NCBI GenBank assembly: GCA_022710205.1
Contig: JAKLHJ010000003.1
Location: 1 to 21,566 of the forward strand
Reading direction: 5' to 3'
DNA from: Patescibacteria group bacterium
GTDB lineage: Bacteria > Patescibacteriota > Minisyncoccia > Phycocordibacterales > UBA12445
Length of the DNA stretch: 21,566 nucleotides
The translations under genes were made by a program, and so were the position numbers. Numbering within the stretch: the first letter of the stretch is position 1; each line of letters starts with the position of its first letter. This document shows positions 1-6,785 of this stretch, piece by piece. The notes beneath the pieces are model-generated. The model ran no database searches, was not told where the DNA came from, and was given only the letters and a program-made list of their open reading frames with translations.

Positions 1-30
1 ACTGCCTTTTTTGTCTTTATCTTTGGCCAT
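1..30 (-). CDS. 5' end of an unidentified gene (truncated by window edge)
   Basis: Ten codons beginning with ATG at position 30 and running off the left edge: MAKDKDKKGS. The start codon directly abuts the TAA stop of the GIY-YIG remnant (TAAATG), the same geometry as the motif in front of tsf. The Lys/Asp-rich start is too short to assign a family. Confidence 0.45.
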   Translation of the reverse strand, partial: MAKDKDKKGS

Positions 31-234
31 TTACCCTATTAAGTAAGATTTGAGCCTACTTTTAATAAACCTTTTGCCGTATATTGTCTTTAAGTATTTT
101 CACGCCGAGTGGCGTCTTCTTGATCTAAGCAAGCCTCAAAATAGATTAGCTCAAATGGTTTTCTATTTCTTGTGGACTCGACAAGCCCTTTCAAGTGATG
201 CTCAAATCTAGATTTTCTAGTGTAAATTTTATCA
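31..234 (-). pseudogene. GIY-YIG endonuclease-family remnant, frameshifted and 5'-truncated
   Basis: Reading the minus strand gives RFEHHLKGLVESTRNRKPFE followed by LIYFEACLDQEDATRRE, and then, after a one-base shift, KYLKTIYGKRFIKSRLKSYL ending IG-stop. This is the C-terminal two thirds of the short single-domain GIY-YIG nucleases common in Parcubacteria (about 80-95 aa; the EHxxG, PFELIYFE and RREKYLK...GKRFIK blocks are recognisable). The reading frame breaks in the run of T at 97-100 (A run on the coding strand), consistent with loss of one A. The N-terminal part with the GIY and YIG motifs is absent; the terminator of the DHH gene lies where it should be. The remnant's stop abuts the next gene's ATG. 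Inference: a decayed mobile or intergenic nuclease gene. A sequencing error could explain the frameshift but not the missing N-terminus. Confidence 0.72.
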
Positions 235-246
235 TATTGAGGACAA

Positions 247-285
247 TAAAAAAACCCCGAAAAGCAACGAATTGCCTTACGGGGT
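247..285 (-). terminator. Rho-independent terminator of the DHH phosphoesterase gene
   Basis: On the minus strand a stem ACCCCG...CGGGGT extended by AAGGCAA/TTGCTTT closes on a UUCG loop and is followed by seven T. It lies about 60 bp past the stop of the DHH gene. The sequence in between (291-333) holds a weaker inverted repeat, TCACAA...TTGTGA. Confidence 0.9.
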
Positions 286-347
286 ATGCATCACAACAAA
301 ATGCTCATTTCTGCAAGTTGAGCCTTATTTTGTGATTATTTTTAACG

Positions 348-1424
348 CTATTTACCAAAGATTTTTTGCCTCATAAATGCCTCACAAACGGAAAGAAATT
401 GATTTCTAATGCCGTCCGGAGGATTTGAGAAAAAGGACAGGTCAACGAAGGCGGCGCCCGAAGAATTATCCTTCGCTCCGCCGTTCTTTTGCCCGAACAT
501 TCTCTTGAGCTCGGAATCAAGCGAGATACTCTTGTCGTAATTACGGGCCTTGATGATTATTTTATCTCTCTGGATCATCCATGCAAAAAGTGTCTGGACC
601 TCACCGATTCTCATCAGAAATTCGGCCGCTTTCAGAATATTGTCCTCGCTCGAACCGCGCAAGTGCGGCTCATCAACACGGAACAATAAGACCGTTCCCC
701 TTCTCTCCCACCTGTCCCTGGAAATGCCGAGGGCATCCAGAAACGATTCGTCATATTCTGAGAAAGAAACATCATTGATTGCTTCTTGGTCGGCATATCT
801 TCGAAGAAACGCGACCATGTCGTAATCGAAAGATGTGGTATGTCTTGAGGTAAGCTTTTTCGCATCACCAAGAATGCCGAGCACCCCAAGTGTCGCGATG
901 ATTTTAAGCTCTTTGTCTTTTATATCCTTAAAGACCCCGAGCATAATCATGAGCTTGGTCACCATGGAGGCACAAGCCCCACAAGAGGCGTACCAAAACC
1001 ACTCTTCGTCCTTTTCTACCATTTCGGCGGGGCGAGTGTGATGGTCAATCACGATATTCGGGTGAAGCGTGCCGGCCGGGAACCTTGCGTCATTCACAGA
1101 CGGGGTATCCACAAACACAACAAGATCCTCAGGGTTTATCTTTTTGATCATTGCTTCGTCGAGAAGCGTAATATCTCTTTCGAGATGATACTTTTCCACG
1201 ATTTTGATATTCTGACGATAGTTATCCGGCTTACCGGGAAGACAGATCTCCACGATAAAACCGAACGATCTGAGCAATGTGGCGGTCATCATAACGCACG
1301 CGATAGAATCAGGGTCGTAATGCGAGCTTACAACATAAGCGCGGCGACCGACATTCTTCGGGTCGCGCAACAGGGTTTCAAATTTTTTCAACCTATCTTC
1401 GCAAAGATCCGCAAATTCTTCCAT
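348..1424 (-). CDS. DHH/DHHA1 family phosphoesterase
   Basis: A 358-residue protein of the DHH superfamily (RecJ/NrnA-like), Mn-dependent phosphodiesterases that cleave nanoRNA, cyclic dinucleotides or 3'-phosphoadenosine phosphate. Visible motifs: motif I HYDPDS (35-40), motif II VVFVDTP with Asp106, motif III DHH (127-129), and a C-terminal DHHA1-type glycine-rich segment GGAKDNSSG (315-323). There is no signal peptide, so it should be cytoplasmic. The length fits NrnA-like enzymes (320-350 aa) better than RecJ (over 500). The ATG at 1424 is preceded by AAGGAG about 9 nt upstream, one of the few clear Shine-Dalgarno sequences in the window. It is separated from pheT by a terminator, so it is probably transcribed alone. 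The exact substrate cannot be told from sequence. Confidence 0.88.
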   Translation of the reverse strand: MEEFADLCEDRLKKFETLLRDPKNVGRRAYVVSSHYDPDSIACVMMTATLLRSFGFIVEICLPGKPDNYRQNIKIVEKYHLERDITLLDEAMIKKINPEDLVVFVDTPSVNDARFPAGTLHPNIVIDHHTRPAEMVEKDEEWFWYASCGACASMVTKLMIMLGVFKDIKDKELKIIATLGVLGILGDAKKLTSRHTTSFDYDMVAFLRRYADQEAINDVSFSEYDESFLDALGISRDRWERRGTVLLFRVDEPHLRGSSEDNILKAAEFLMRIGEVQTLFAWMIQRDKIIIKARNYDKSISLDSELKRMFGQKNGGAKDNSSGAAFVDLSFFSNPPDGIRNQFLSVCEAFMRQKIFGK

Positions 1425-1500
1425 ATTCCCTCTCCTTCCGACAATGTTAAATAGCTTTTATTTCACAACTATTACAATGAACATTTTGCAAAATAATACC

Positions 1501-1532
1501 AAAAAATGGCCGCCTCGTCAACGACCATTTTT
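1501..1532 (-). terminator. Terminator downstream of pheT
   Basis: The minus strand carries TGGTCG...CGGCCA with a nine-base loop, followed by TTTTTT. The A-run on the other side makes it potentially bidirectional. It ends the pheS-pheT transcription unit. Confidence 0.75.
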
Positions 1533-1551
1533 ATTTTAAGTTTTGTTTTAA

Positions 1552-1671
1552 GCCCCAGTAGGAAAGTTCATATGACTTTGTTCCACCAAAGACAATATTC
1601 TGAGGCTCGGAAACCGCCTACGGCTTATCTTATTTATTAATTATAGTTCTGCTAGAAACTTCCTACGGGGC
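1552..1671. repeat. 120-bp palindromic intergenic element after pheT
   Basis: Arms GCCCCAGTAGGAAAGTT (1552-1568) and AAACTTCCTACGGGGC (1656-1671) are inverted copies of each other with a one-base indel. Inside, on the minus strand, CCGTAGGCGGTTTC resembles CCGTAGGAAGTTTC of the outer arm (12 of 14 bases), and CTTTG/CAAAG can form a small hairpin. No ORF of useful length is present. It starts eight bases beyond the pheT stop. It could be a dispersed repeat or a structured 3' UTR; no function can be assigned. Confidence 0.5.
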
Positions 1672-1678
1672 AGGCCAT

Positions 1679-3610
1679 CTATCTTATTTCGTAGCTTAAT
1701 TCAGACTTAAGCGCCTCAGTTATCCTAGACATAGCGGCATTTACATCTTCGTCCTGAAGAGTTTTTTCATAAGATTGAAAAACGAGCCTGAATGCGAGAG
1801 ACTTCTTTATCGGTCTGCCGTCGGCGTCTTTCTTTTCAAAAACATCAAACAATACCGGTCCATAATTAAGAAGCGGCCCGGCAACGTTCGTAATCTTTTT
1901 TACAACAGCGGCAGAATCGGTCTCGGGCGGAACGAACAGCGCAATGTCTCTAACAGATCTCGGGTATTGAGAAATCTTTTTATAAGAAGCTTCTTTATTT
2001 ATGATTTTGTCAGCATCAAACGACACCTCAGAAACTGCGTTTAATATATCTTGTAAAGGAAACTCTAATATCGTCAAAGTATCCCTTTCTGTAATAGAAA
2101 ATTTTGGAGCATTTTTTATGCCGAGCTCTGCAAAAAGAGACGAAAAGACCTCCATCACCTGTGCCTTGCTCTTGTTCTGCTTCTTTGTTTTGTAACCTAT
2201 ACCGATACAAATATTCTTTTGCTCCCCTTCTTTTTTAAATACGTTACCTATCTCAAAGATTGATACAGGGTCCTCTACAAACAAGCTGTTTCTCAAATTA
2301 AGATTTATTTTTTCTTCCAATTGTCTTGAGAGGTTTTCTCTCATAAAAGATTTGTCGGAAGCCAGTGGGTTATCTAATTCAACCTCTCCACTATCCGTGA
2401 GAGAATATCCGTAAATTTCCGAAAAACCGGCGGAAGACAAAAATTGTTTAATTTTATTCACAATCGGATATTCCTTATTTACAATATCCGGAGAAACTTT
2501 TTCGGGAAGAATGTTTGGTATTTTTTCGTAGCCATAAAGCCTACCAACCTCTTCGGCAAAATCGGGCACGATGGCGAGATCCAGTCTCCAGGCGGGAGCG
2601 GCCGCCTCTATTTTTCCGTTCTTTATTACCGCCGAAACAAATGTCTTGTCTAAAAGTTTCAAAATCTCATCTTCACCTATCTTTACGCCGAGCAGTGCAG
2701 ATATTTCTGCCGCTGAAAAGACGACGGGTCGTGGTTCTGTCTTACCGGGGTAAACGTCTAAAACATCCTCAAAAACGGCATCCGGCCCGCAGGTTTCCTT
2801 CAAGAGGCCCGAAAACAGCCGTATGGCCTCCATGGCCAAAACCCTGGAATAATCGTTCTCAAACCGTTTAGACGCGTCTGTGCGCAAATTTAGCCTTGTA
2901 GAGGTCCTTCTAACACTATATGGCTCAAAATTGGCCGATTCCAAGAATATATTTTTTGTTTGTTCTGTAACCCCGGCCCTTTTCCCTCCTTTTACCCCCG
3001 CTATTGCGAGCGGCCCCTCTTCGTCGGCGATAACAAGAATGCTTTCTGAAAGTTCTAAGTCCTTGTCATCCAGGGTCCTCATCTTCTCTCCCTTCTTGGC
3101 ATTTCTTACATAAATATTCCCGACGATCTTATCCAGGTCAAAAGCGTGAAGAGGCTGGCCCATTTCGAACATTACAAAATTGGCGGCATCAACAACGTTA
3201 TTGATTGATCTTTGTCCTATACCGGCCAGGAGTTCCTTTATATGCTCCGAAGTTTCTCCGACTTTAATATTTTTAACTACGCGTCCGACGTATCTCCTGC
3301 ACAGATCTTTGTTCTCTATATTCACGGAAGGGCCGCTGTGTTTAATTCCGGCGTCTGCAAGCTCTTTTACAAACGAGGCCGGCTTACTGAGACCGCACAA
3401 TGCCGATATCTCTCGTGAAATTCCCAAATGGCACAAACAATCATGTGCTCTGTCGGGCAAAATTTTTATTTCCAAAAAAGTATTCCCCTTTTCATCTTTT
3501 TCTATTCCCTCGACTTCAAACGAATGAAAAATAAGCGCATCGGCAATCGCCTCAGGCGCGGGAATCTCTGTATTGAAATGTGTTTTAATCCAATTGTATG
3601 AAATTCTCAT
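1679..3610 (-). CDS. pheT: Phenylalanyl-tRNA synthetase beta subunit, short form
   Basis: The beta subunit of the (alpha-beta)2 enzyme that charges tRNA-Phe. At 643 residues it is well below the roughly 790 usual in bacteria. The N-terminus (MRISYNWIKTHF...EVEGIEKDEKGNTFLEIKI) runs straight into the B1/B3 region ILPDRAHDCLCHLGISREI, so the OB-fold EMAP-type tRNA-binding insertion seen in E. coli (about residues 40-150) is missing. B3/4 editing, B5 (about 290-360) and catalytic-like core domains follow, and the C-terminus is an FDX-ACB anticodon-binding domain (YPRSVRDIALFV onward, about 550-643). It lies 65 bp after pheS in the same direction; the gap is filled by a dispersed repeat. There is no clear Shine-Dalgarno before the ATG. 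Confidence 0.96.
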   Translation of the reverse strand: MRISYNWIKTHFNTEIPAPEAIADALIFHSFEVEGIEKDEKGNTFLEIKILPDRAHDCLCHLGISREISALCGLSKPASFVKELADAGIKHSGPSVNIENKDLCRRYVGRVVKNIKVGETSEHIKELLAGIGQRSINNVVDAANFVMFEMGQPLHAFDLDKIVGNIYVRNAKKGEKMRTLDDKDLELSESILVIADEEGPLAIAGVKGGKRAGVTEQTKNIFLESANFEPYSVRRTSTRLNLRTDASKRFENDYSRVLAMEAIRLFSGLLKETCGPDAVFEDVLDVYPGKTEPRPVVFSAAEISALLGVKIGEDEILKLLDKTFVSAVIKNGKIEAAAPAWRLDLAIVPDFAEEVGRLYGYEKIPNILPEKVSPDIVNKEYPIVNKIKQFLSSAGFSEIYGYSLTDSGEVELDNPLASDKSFMRENLSRQLEEKINLNLRNSLFVEDPVSIFEIGNVFKKEGEQKNICIGIGYKTKKQNKSKAQVMEVFSSLFAELGIKNAPKFSITERDTLTILEFPLQDILNAVSEVSFDADKIINKEASYKKISQYPRSVRDIALFVPPETDSAAVVKKITNVAGPLLNYGPVLFDVFEKKDADGRPIKKSLAFRLVFQSYEKTLQDEDVNAAMSRITEALKSELSYEIR

Positions 3611-3613
3611 GTG

Positions 3614-3674
3614 ATTAGTTTATAGTTTGTAGTTTTTAGAAACTACCAACTACTATCTATCTGCTACTATCTAA
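3614..3674 (+). repeat. Dispersed intergenic repeat, copy A (between pheS and pheT)
   Basis: Contains ATTAGTTTATAG, TTTGTAGTTTTT and ACTACCAACTACTATCTA in that order. The same three blocks, same order and with small insertions, occur on the minus strand at 12068-12134. The halves GTAGTTT and AACTAC are inverted, so each copy can fold. It fills the whole pheS-pheT gap. Confidence 0.75.
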
Positions 3675-3675
3675 C

Positions 3676-4443
3676 CTAAAACTGATCTATGAACCTAAGG
3701 TCTCCTGAATAAAGATGTCTAATATCTTCCACTCCATATTTGAGCATAACCAAACGATCTAATCCCAATCCAAAAGCAAAACCTTTCCACTCCTTCGGAT
3801 CCAGGCCGACCGCGCTCAAAACATTCGGGTGGACCATTCCTGCTCCCATTATTTCTATCCAAGTGGTGCCCTTGCACATAGGGCAACAGCCTCCGGCCTT
3901 TTCATTCTTTATACATCCTGTGCAAGACATATCTATTTCAAATCCGGGCTCAACGAACGGAAAATAACTCGGCCTTAATCTTATTTCTACTGACTCACCG
4001 TAAAGTTTTCTTAAAAAGTGCTCCAGTGTGCCCTTGAGATGAGCAACACTCACATTCTTATCAACCAAAAGACCTTCTATCTGATGAAATTGGGCTTCGT
4101 GCGTAGCGTCTGTCGCCTCATTCCTGAATATCTTACCTGGAGCGATAATGCGAAGCGGCGGCTTATGCACCTCCATGAACCTTACCTGCACAGCGCTTGT
4201 CTGGGTGCGCAAAACACGCCTCTCTGAGAGTGGCTTAAGCCAAAAGGTGTCCTGCATATCTCTGGCGGGATGGTCTGCGGGAACATTCAAAGCGTTAAAA
4301 TTATAGAATTCTTTTTCTATTTCCGGACCATCGGCGACAACGAATCCAAGGCCCCTAAAAATCTCGACAATCTCGACGATTGTTTGCGTTATGGGGTGTA
4401 TATGCCCTTTCTTTAATAGATTATCCCTGGTCAAAACTTCCAT
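3676..4443 (-). CDS. pheS: Phenylalanyl-tRNA synthetase alpha subunit
   Basis: Catalytic subunit of PheRS, a class II synthetase. With the ATG at 4443 it has 255 residues against about 330-350 in most bacteria; the N-terminal coiled coil that contacts tRNA is largely missing and the protein begins near HPITQTIVEI. Class II motifs are intact: HPARDMQDTFWL, motif 2 FRNEATDATHEAQFHQIEG and motif 3 FGLGLDRLVMLKYG. Before the GAGMVHPNVL segment there is an inserted cysteine cluster (CTGC ... CCPMC), probably a zinc knuckle, found in some other PheS proteins. A longer frame exists from a TTG at 4497, but it overlaps the promoter and adds unconserved residues. The -10 hexamer ends 6 nt before this ATG, so the mRNA is probably leaderless. 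Confidence 0.95.
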   Translation of the reverse strand: MEVLTRDNLLKKGHIHPITQTIVEIVEIFRGLGFVVADGPEIEKEFYNFNALNVPADHPARDMQDTFWLKPLSERRVLRTQTSAVQVRFMEVHKPPLRIIAPGKIFRNEATDATHEAQFHQIEGLLVDKNVSVAHLKGTLEHFLRKLYGESVEIRLRPSYFPFVEPGFEIDMSCTGCIKNEKAGGCCPMCKGTTWIEIMGAGMVHPNVLSAVGLDPKEWKGFAFGLGLDRLVMLKYGVEDIRHLYSGDLRFIDQF

Positions 4444-4449
4444 TCGGAT

Positions 4450-4478
4450 AGTATATCGGAAAATGGCGTTTTTTCCAA
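4450..4478 (-). promoter_or_regulatory. Promoter of pheS, apparently leaderless
   Basis: TTGGAA (4473-4478), a 17-bp spacer, and TATACT (4450-4455). Only six bases separate the -10 from the ATG at 4443, so the start site should fall on or next to the start codon. Confidence 0.7.
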
Positions 4479-4496
4479 TAAGTTGGGGGGGGACCA

Positions 4497-4560
4497 ACCA
4501 TTGGCTCCATATAAATAAAAAGTCCCCTTTTAAAGGGGCTTTTTATATGGAGCCAATGGT
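4497..4560 (-). terminator. tRNA-Thr terminator nested in a long palindrome
   Basis: The inner hairpin CCCCTTT/AAAGGGG followed by T-rich sequence is a terminator for tRNA-Thr. It sits inside perfect 19-bp inverted arms (4497-4515 and 4542-4560), so that the last 12 or so bases of the tRNA including CCA are repeated in inverted orientation beyond the terminator, next to the pheS promoter. Confidence 0.85.
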
Positions 4561-4623
4561 CGGGTTCGAACCGACGACCTATTGTTTACAAAACAATTGC
4601 TCTACCAACTGAGCTACATTGGC
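4548..4623 (-). tRNA. tRNA-Thr (anticodon UGU), CCA encoded
   Basis: 76-nt cloverleaf on the minus strand. Acceptor GCCAATG pairs with CATTGGC, the discriminator is T and CCA is encoded. D arm AGCTCAGTTGGTAGAGC; anticodon stem ATTGT/ACAAT with loop TTTGTAA (anticodon TGT); T arm with TTCGAAC. It reads ACA and, by wobble, other Thr codons. It is flanked by its own promoter and terminator. Confidence 0.96.
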
Positions 4624-4641
4624 AACTTTACAACAAAAACT

Positions 4642-4670
4642 ATAATAGCAGATAACTTATTTTCTGTTAA
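4642..4670 (-). promoter_or_regulatory. Promoter of tRNA-Thr
   Basis: TTAACA (4665-4670), 17-bp spacer, TATTAT (4642-4647), giving a 5' leader of about 12 nt before the tRNA. The -35 lies inside the 3' end of the preceding gene. Confidence 0.65.
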
Positions 4671-5043
4671 CCCCCTTTTTATAATCTGCAATATCTCTTA
4701 TAAAAAGTGACGTTGTCCCTGTGTTCTTCTTTAGGGTGCCTTTTCCGTGAACCATATTTGATAACTGAAGGAACTGATGCGAGGCGGATGATGTAAATCT
4801 GTAAAGCTTAGAAGCCGCAAGACCTATCGCTTTCTCAATATGAGGGGCGAGAAGGTTGTGCACTATCAAATAAACTTTTCTTACAATGCCTCGAACGTAA
4901 CTCCAAATAACATTAAGAGGCCAGTATGCATCATGTGAATGATCGCCCGAGACCCCGACAGTTCTGTTTTCGTGCACCCTCCTAACAAGAACGTAGAGGG
5001 CGCCGAAAAAAGAAATTAAAAATGTAGAAACAAGATAATTCAT
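4657..5043 (-). CDS. Small single-pass membrane protein of unknown function, after tsf
   Basis: 128 residues that I do not recognise. Residues 2-21 (YLVSTFLISFFGALYVLV) form one hydrophobic segment that could be a membrane anchor or uncleaved signal; RR after it suggests the rest stays outside or inside according to the positive-inside rule (N-out likely). The remainder is mixed, with aromatic-rich amphipathic stretches (WPLNVIWSYVRGIVRKVYLI), His residues and a basic C-terminus (KKGVNRK). The ATG at 5043 lies 3 nt after the tsf stop (TAA AGG ATG), so it is translationally linked to tsf in an rpsB-tsf operon. No enzyme motif is visible. The frame is solid because of length, spacing and direction. 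Confidence 0.75.
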   Translation of the reverse strand: MNYLVSTFLISFFGALYVLVRRVHENRTVGVSGDHSHDAYWPLNVIWSYVRGIVRKVYLIVHNLLAPHIEKAIGLAASKLYRFTSSASHQFLQLSNMVHGKGTLKKNTGTTSLFIRDIADYKKGVNRK

Positions 5044-5046
5044 CCT

Positions 5047-5646
5047 TTATTTATCCAGAACAGAAAATCTGGCGAATCTAGCTATCTCTATCTTCTCTCC
5101 AAATTTCTGAATATGGGCCTTTATAAGATCCTCGATTGTTTGATCAGGGTTCTTAATGAACGGCTGTTTCAAAAGAGTTCTCTCTCCGACGTAAGAAGCG
5201 ATCTTTCCTTCGAGCATCTTCTTCTTTATGTCTTCAGGCTTATTCGACTTTTCTACCTCCTCTGCGAACATCTTACTTATTTTATCCAAAGCATCTGCGG
5301 GAACATCGCTCTCTTTCAAATATTCAGGCTTAAGGGCAACTATGTGCATAGCAATATCGTAAGCAAGAGCTTTGAAAGCTTCATTCTTTGCGACGAAGTC
5401 AGATTCGGAATTCAATTCTACAAGCGCACCCATAGTGGCGCTAGAGTGAACATAAGCCTGCACAATTCCGGCTCCTAGAGTTCTCTCCTGTTTTTTTGCG
5501 GCAACCTCGGCGCCTTTCTTTGAAAGAAGCAATAAGGCCTTGGCCTCATCTCCTTCGGCGTCTTCGAGCGCCTTTCTGCACTGCATAACAGAAACCCCTC
5601 CAGTAAGATCCCTTAACTTCTTAATTTGTTCGGTTGTAATAGCCAT
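5047..5646 (-). CDS. tsf: Translation elongation factor Ts, short form
   Basis: EF-Ts recycles EF-Tu by exchanging GDP for GTP. The N-terminal UBA-like domain (ITTEQIKKLRDLTGGVSVMQ; then CRKALEDAEGD) and the signature SDFVAKNEAF (82-91), which contacts the EF-Tu Mg site, are clear. At 199 residues it resembles the compact Thermus-type protein (about 196) and lacks the extended C-terminal half of the E. coli form (283). It follows rpsB, the usual order. The ATG at 5646 directly abuts a TAA that ends the motif TACTTAACAGGGTAA; no standard Shine-Dalgarno is seen, although GGG lies 3 nt before the start. Confidence 0.97.
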   Translation of the reverse strand: MAITTEQIKKLRDLTGGVSVMQCRKALEDAEGDEAKALLLLSKKGAEVAAKKQERTLGAGIVQAYVHSSATMGALVELNSESDFVAKNEAFKALAYDIAMHIVALKPEYLKESDVPADALDKISKMFAEEVEKSNKPEDIKKKMLEGKIASYVGERTLLKQPFIKNPDQTIEDLIKAHIQKFGEKIEIARFARFSVLDK

Positions 5647-5648
5647 TT

Positions 5649-5783
5649 ACCCTGTTAAGTAAAAATTTGTTTAATTGTTTTTACTTGATAATGTTATTTT
5701 TACTAAAATATCCTGACCTACCCGTCTCGTTCTTTATCTTAAACAAATTTTAAATTTTTTAAGAAAATTTTACTTAACAGGGT
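5649..5783. repeat. Inverted pair of a 20-bp motif between rpsB and tsf
   Basis: ACCCTGTTAAGTAAAAATTT (5649-5668) and AAAATTTTACTTAACAGGGT (5764-5783) are inverted copies matching at 19 of 20 positions, about 95 bp apart. A close relative ends the GIY-YIG remnant at 31-47. The segment between the arms is AT-rich with no ORF; I see no convincing promoter in it. Confidence 0.7.
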
Positions 5784-5803
5784 GAATTCGTAATCAACTT
5801 CCT

Positions 5804-6586
5804 CTATTTTACCTCGGGGGCCTTAGCTGCTGCAACAGGTGCTACAGGCTTTGGAGCATTTTTGATGCCGTCCTTATATGCCTCAACGATCTTATTTATG
5901 AACAGAGAAATGCTTGCTCTTGAAGAATCGTTGGCAACTATAGGGAAATTAATTCCCGCTATGTTGTTGTCTGTTCCCGACAATGAGATTACCGGGATAT
6001 TTGCCATCTTTGCTTCAGCTATAGCTGTTTCTTCGTTTCTGCTATCTACCACGACAACAGCGGCGGGAGCTCTCTTCATACTTACAACACCGCCGAAGTG
6101 TTTCTGAAGCTTTGCAACCTCTCTGTCCAAGAGAAGTCTCTCTTTCTTTGTATACATATCAAGACCTCCAACCGCTTTCTTGGCGATAAGGTCCTCCATT
6201 CTGGCAACCCTCTTTCTGATCTCCGGCGCGTTTGTGAGCGTGCCTCCCATCCATCTCAATGCTACCCAAGGCATATTCAATTTTTCAGCTCCGGCCTTAA
6301 CAGCATCCTGAGCCTCTTTTTTGTTTCCGACAAAAAGTATCTGTTTGCCCTCGGCTCCAAGCCTTCCTACAAATTCAAGAGCGGCTTTCAACGACTTGGC
6401 CATAGGCTCAAGATCAATGATGTCCATTCTGTTCTTTGAACCGAAGACATAGTTCTTAACGGAAGGGTGTCTCCTTGATCTGGAATATCCGAAGTGGGCC
6501 CCAGCTTTGTGAAGCTCCTCAACTAAAGCGGCGAGACTCTTATCTTCCAATCCTGAAAAATCTAATTTTTGTTCTATTTCTGCCAT
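5804..6586 (-). CDS. rpsB: 30S ribosomal protein S2
   Basis: S2 binds late to the 30S head-body junction and is needed for S1 recruitment in many bacteria. The 260-residue length is normal. Diagnostic stretches: HKAGAHFGYSRSRRHPSVKN (about 26-45, the usual GxHFGH region), LFVGNKKEAQ, MPWVALRWMGGTLTN (W-x-GG-T-L-T-N signature) and VVVDSRNEETAIAEA followed by IPVISLSGTDNN. The C-terminal tail is Ala/Pro/Lys-rich. It heads the rpsB-tsf-membrane protein operon. The upstream region has a good promoter and a roughly 100-nt leader with hairpins, which could allow feedback control. No Shine-Dalgarno is evident before the ATG. Confidence 0.97.
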   Translation of the reverse strand: MAEIEQKLDFSGLEDKSLAALVEELHKAGAHFGYSRSRRHPSVKNYVFGSKNRMDIIDLEPMAKSLKAALEFVGRLGAEGKQILFVGNKKEAQDAVKAGAEKLNMPWVALRWMGGTLTNAPEIRKRVARMEDLIAKKAVGGLDMYTKKERLLLDREVAKLQKHFGGVVSMKRAPAAVVVVDSRNEETAIAEAKMANIPVISLSGTDNNIAGINFPIVANDSSRASISLFINKIVEAYKDGIKNAPKPVAPVAAAKAPEVK

Positions 6587-6614
6587 ATTTAAAATGAATT
6601 ATGAATAAAGAATT

Positions 6615-6630
6615 AAGACGTTTCCGTCTT
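6615..6630 (-). promoter_or_regulatory. Hairpin in the rpsB leader
   Basis: AAGACG-GAAA-CGTCTT on the minus strand is a perfect six-pair stem with a GAAA (GNRA) loop, in the 5' leader about 30 nt before the rpsB ATG. A second stem, GTTTCG/CGGAAC, can form at about 6650-6678. A possible S2 autoregulatory site, by analogy with known rpsB leaders; no known consensus was recognised. Confidence 0.4.
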
Positions 6631-6691
6631 TAAAAATACTGTTTATTTTCGTTCCGCCGGTTTGAATACTTAGCGAAACAATCGTCTGGTT

Positions 6692-6720
6692 ATACTAGCA
6701 AAAATGGGGCTAAATAGCAA
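6692..6720 (-). promoter_or_regulatory. Promoter of the rpsB-tsf operon
   Basis: TTGCTA (6715-6720), 17-bp spacer, TAGTAT (6692-6697) preceded by TGC, an extended -10. It predicts a leader of about 100 nt. Confidence 0.6.
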
Positions 6721-6742
6721 CCAAGAAGGCTCCCCACACGTC

Positions 6743-6768
6743 AAAAGAGCCCCGGAAGGGGCTCTTTT
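6743..6768. terminator. Terminator of the secreted repeat-protein gene
   Basis: A perfect 11-bp stem AAAAGAGCCCC/GGGGCTCTTTT around a four-base loop, with A/T runs on both sides so it can work in either direction. It lies 18 bp past the stop at 6786. Confidence 0.92.
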
Positions 6769-6785
6769 CTATTATATGGCCTATT

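Noticed and set aside
1038..1454. 138-codon plus-strand frame
   Set aside because: Antisense to the well supported DHH phosphoesterase gene; no family resemblance.
4444..4497. Upstream TTG start for pheS
   Set aside because: Adds unconserved residues and would place the promoter inside the coding region.
4391..4612. Plus-strand frame across pheS start and tRNA-Thr
   Set aside because: Runs through a tRNA gene, terminator and promoter in antisense; a typical tRNA-shadow peptide (GFEPTTY).
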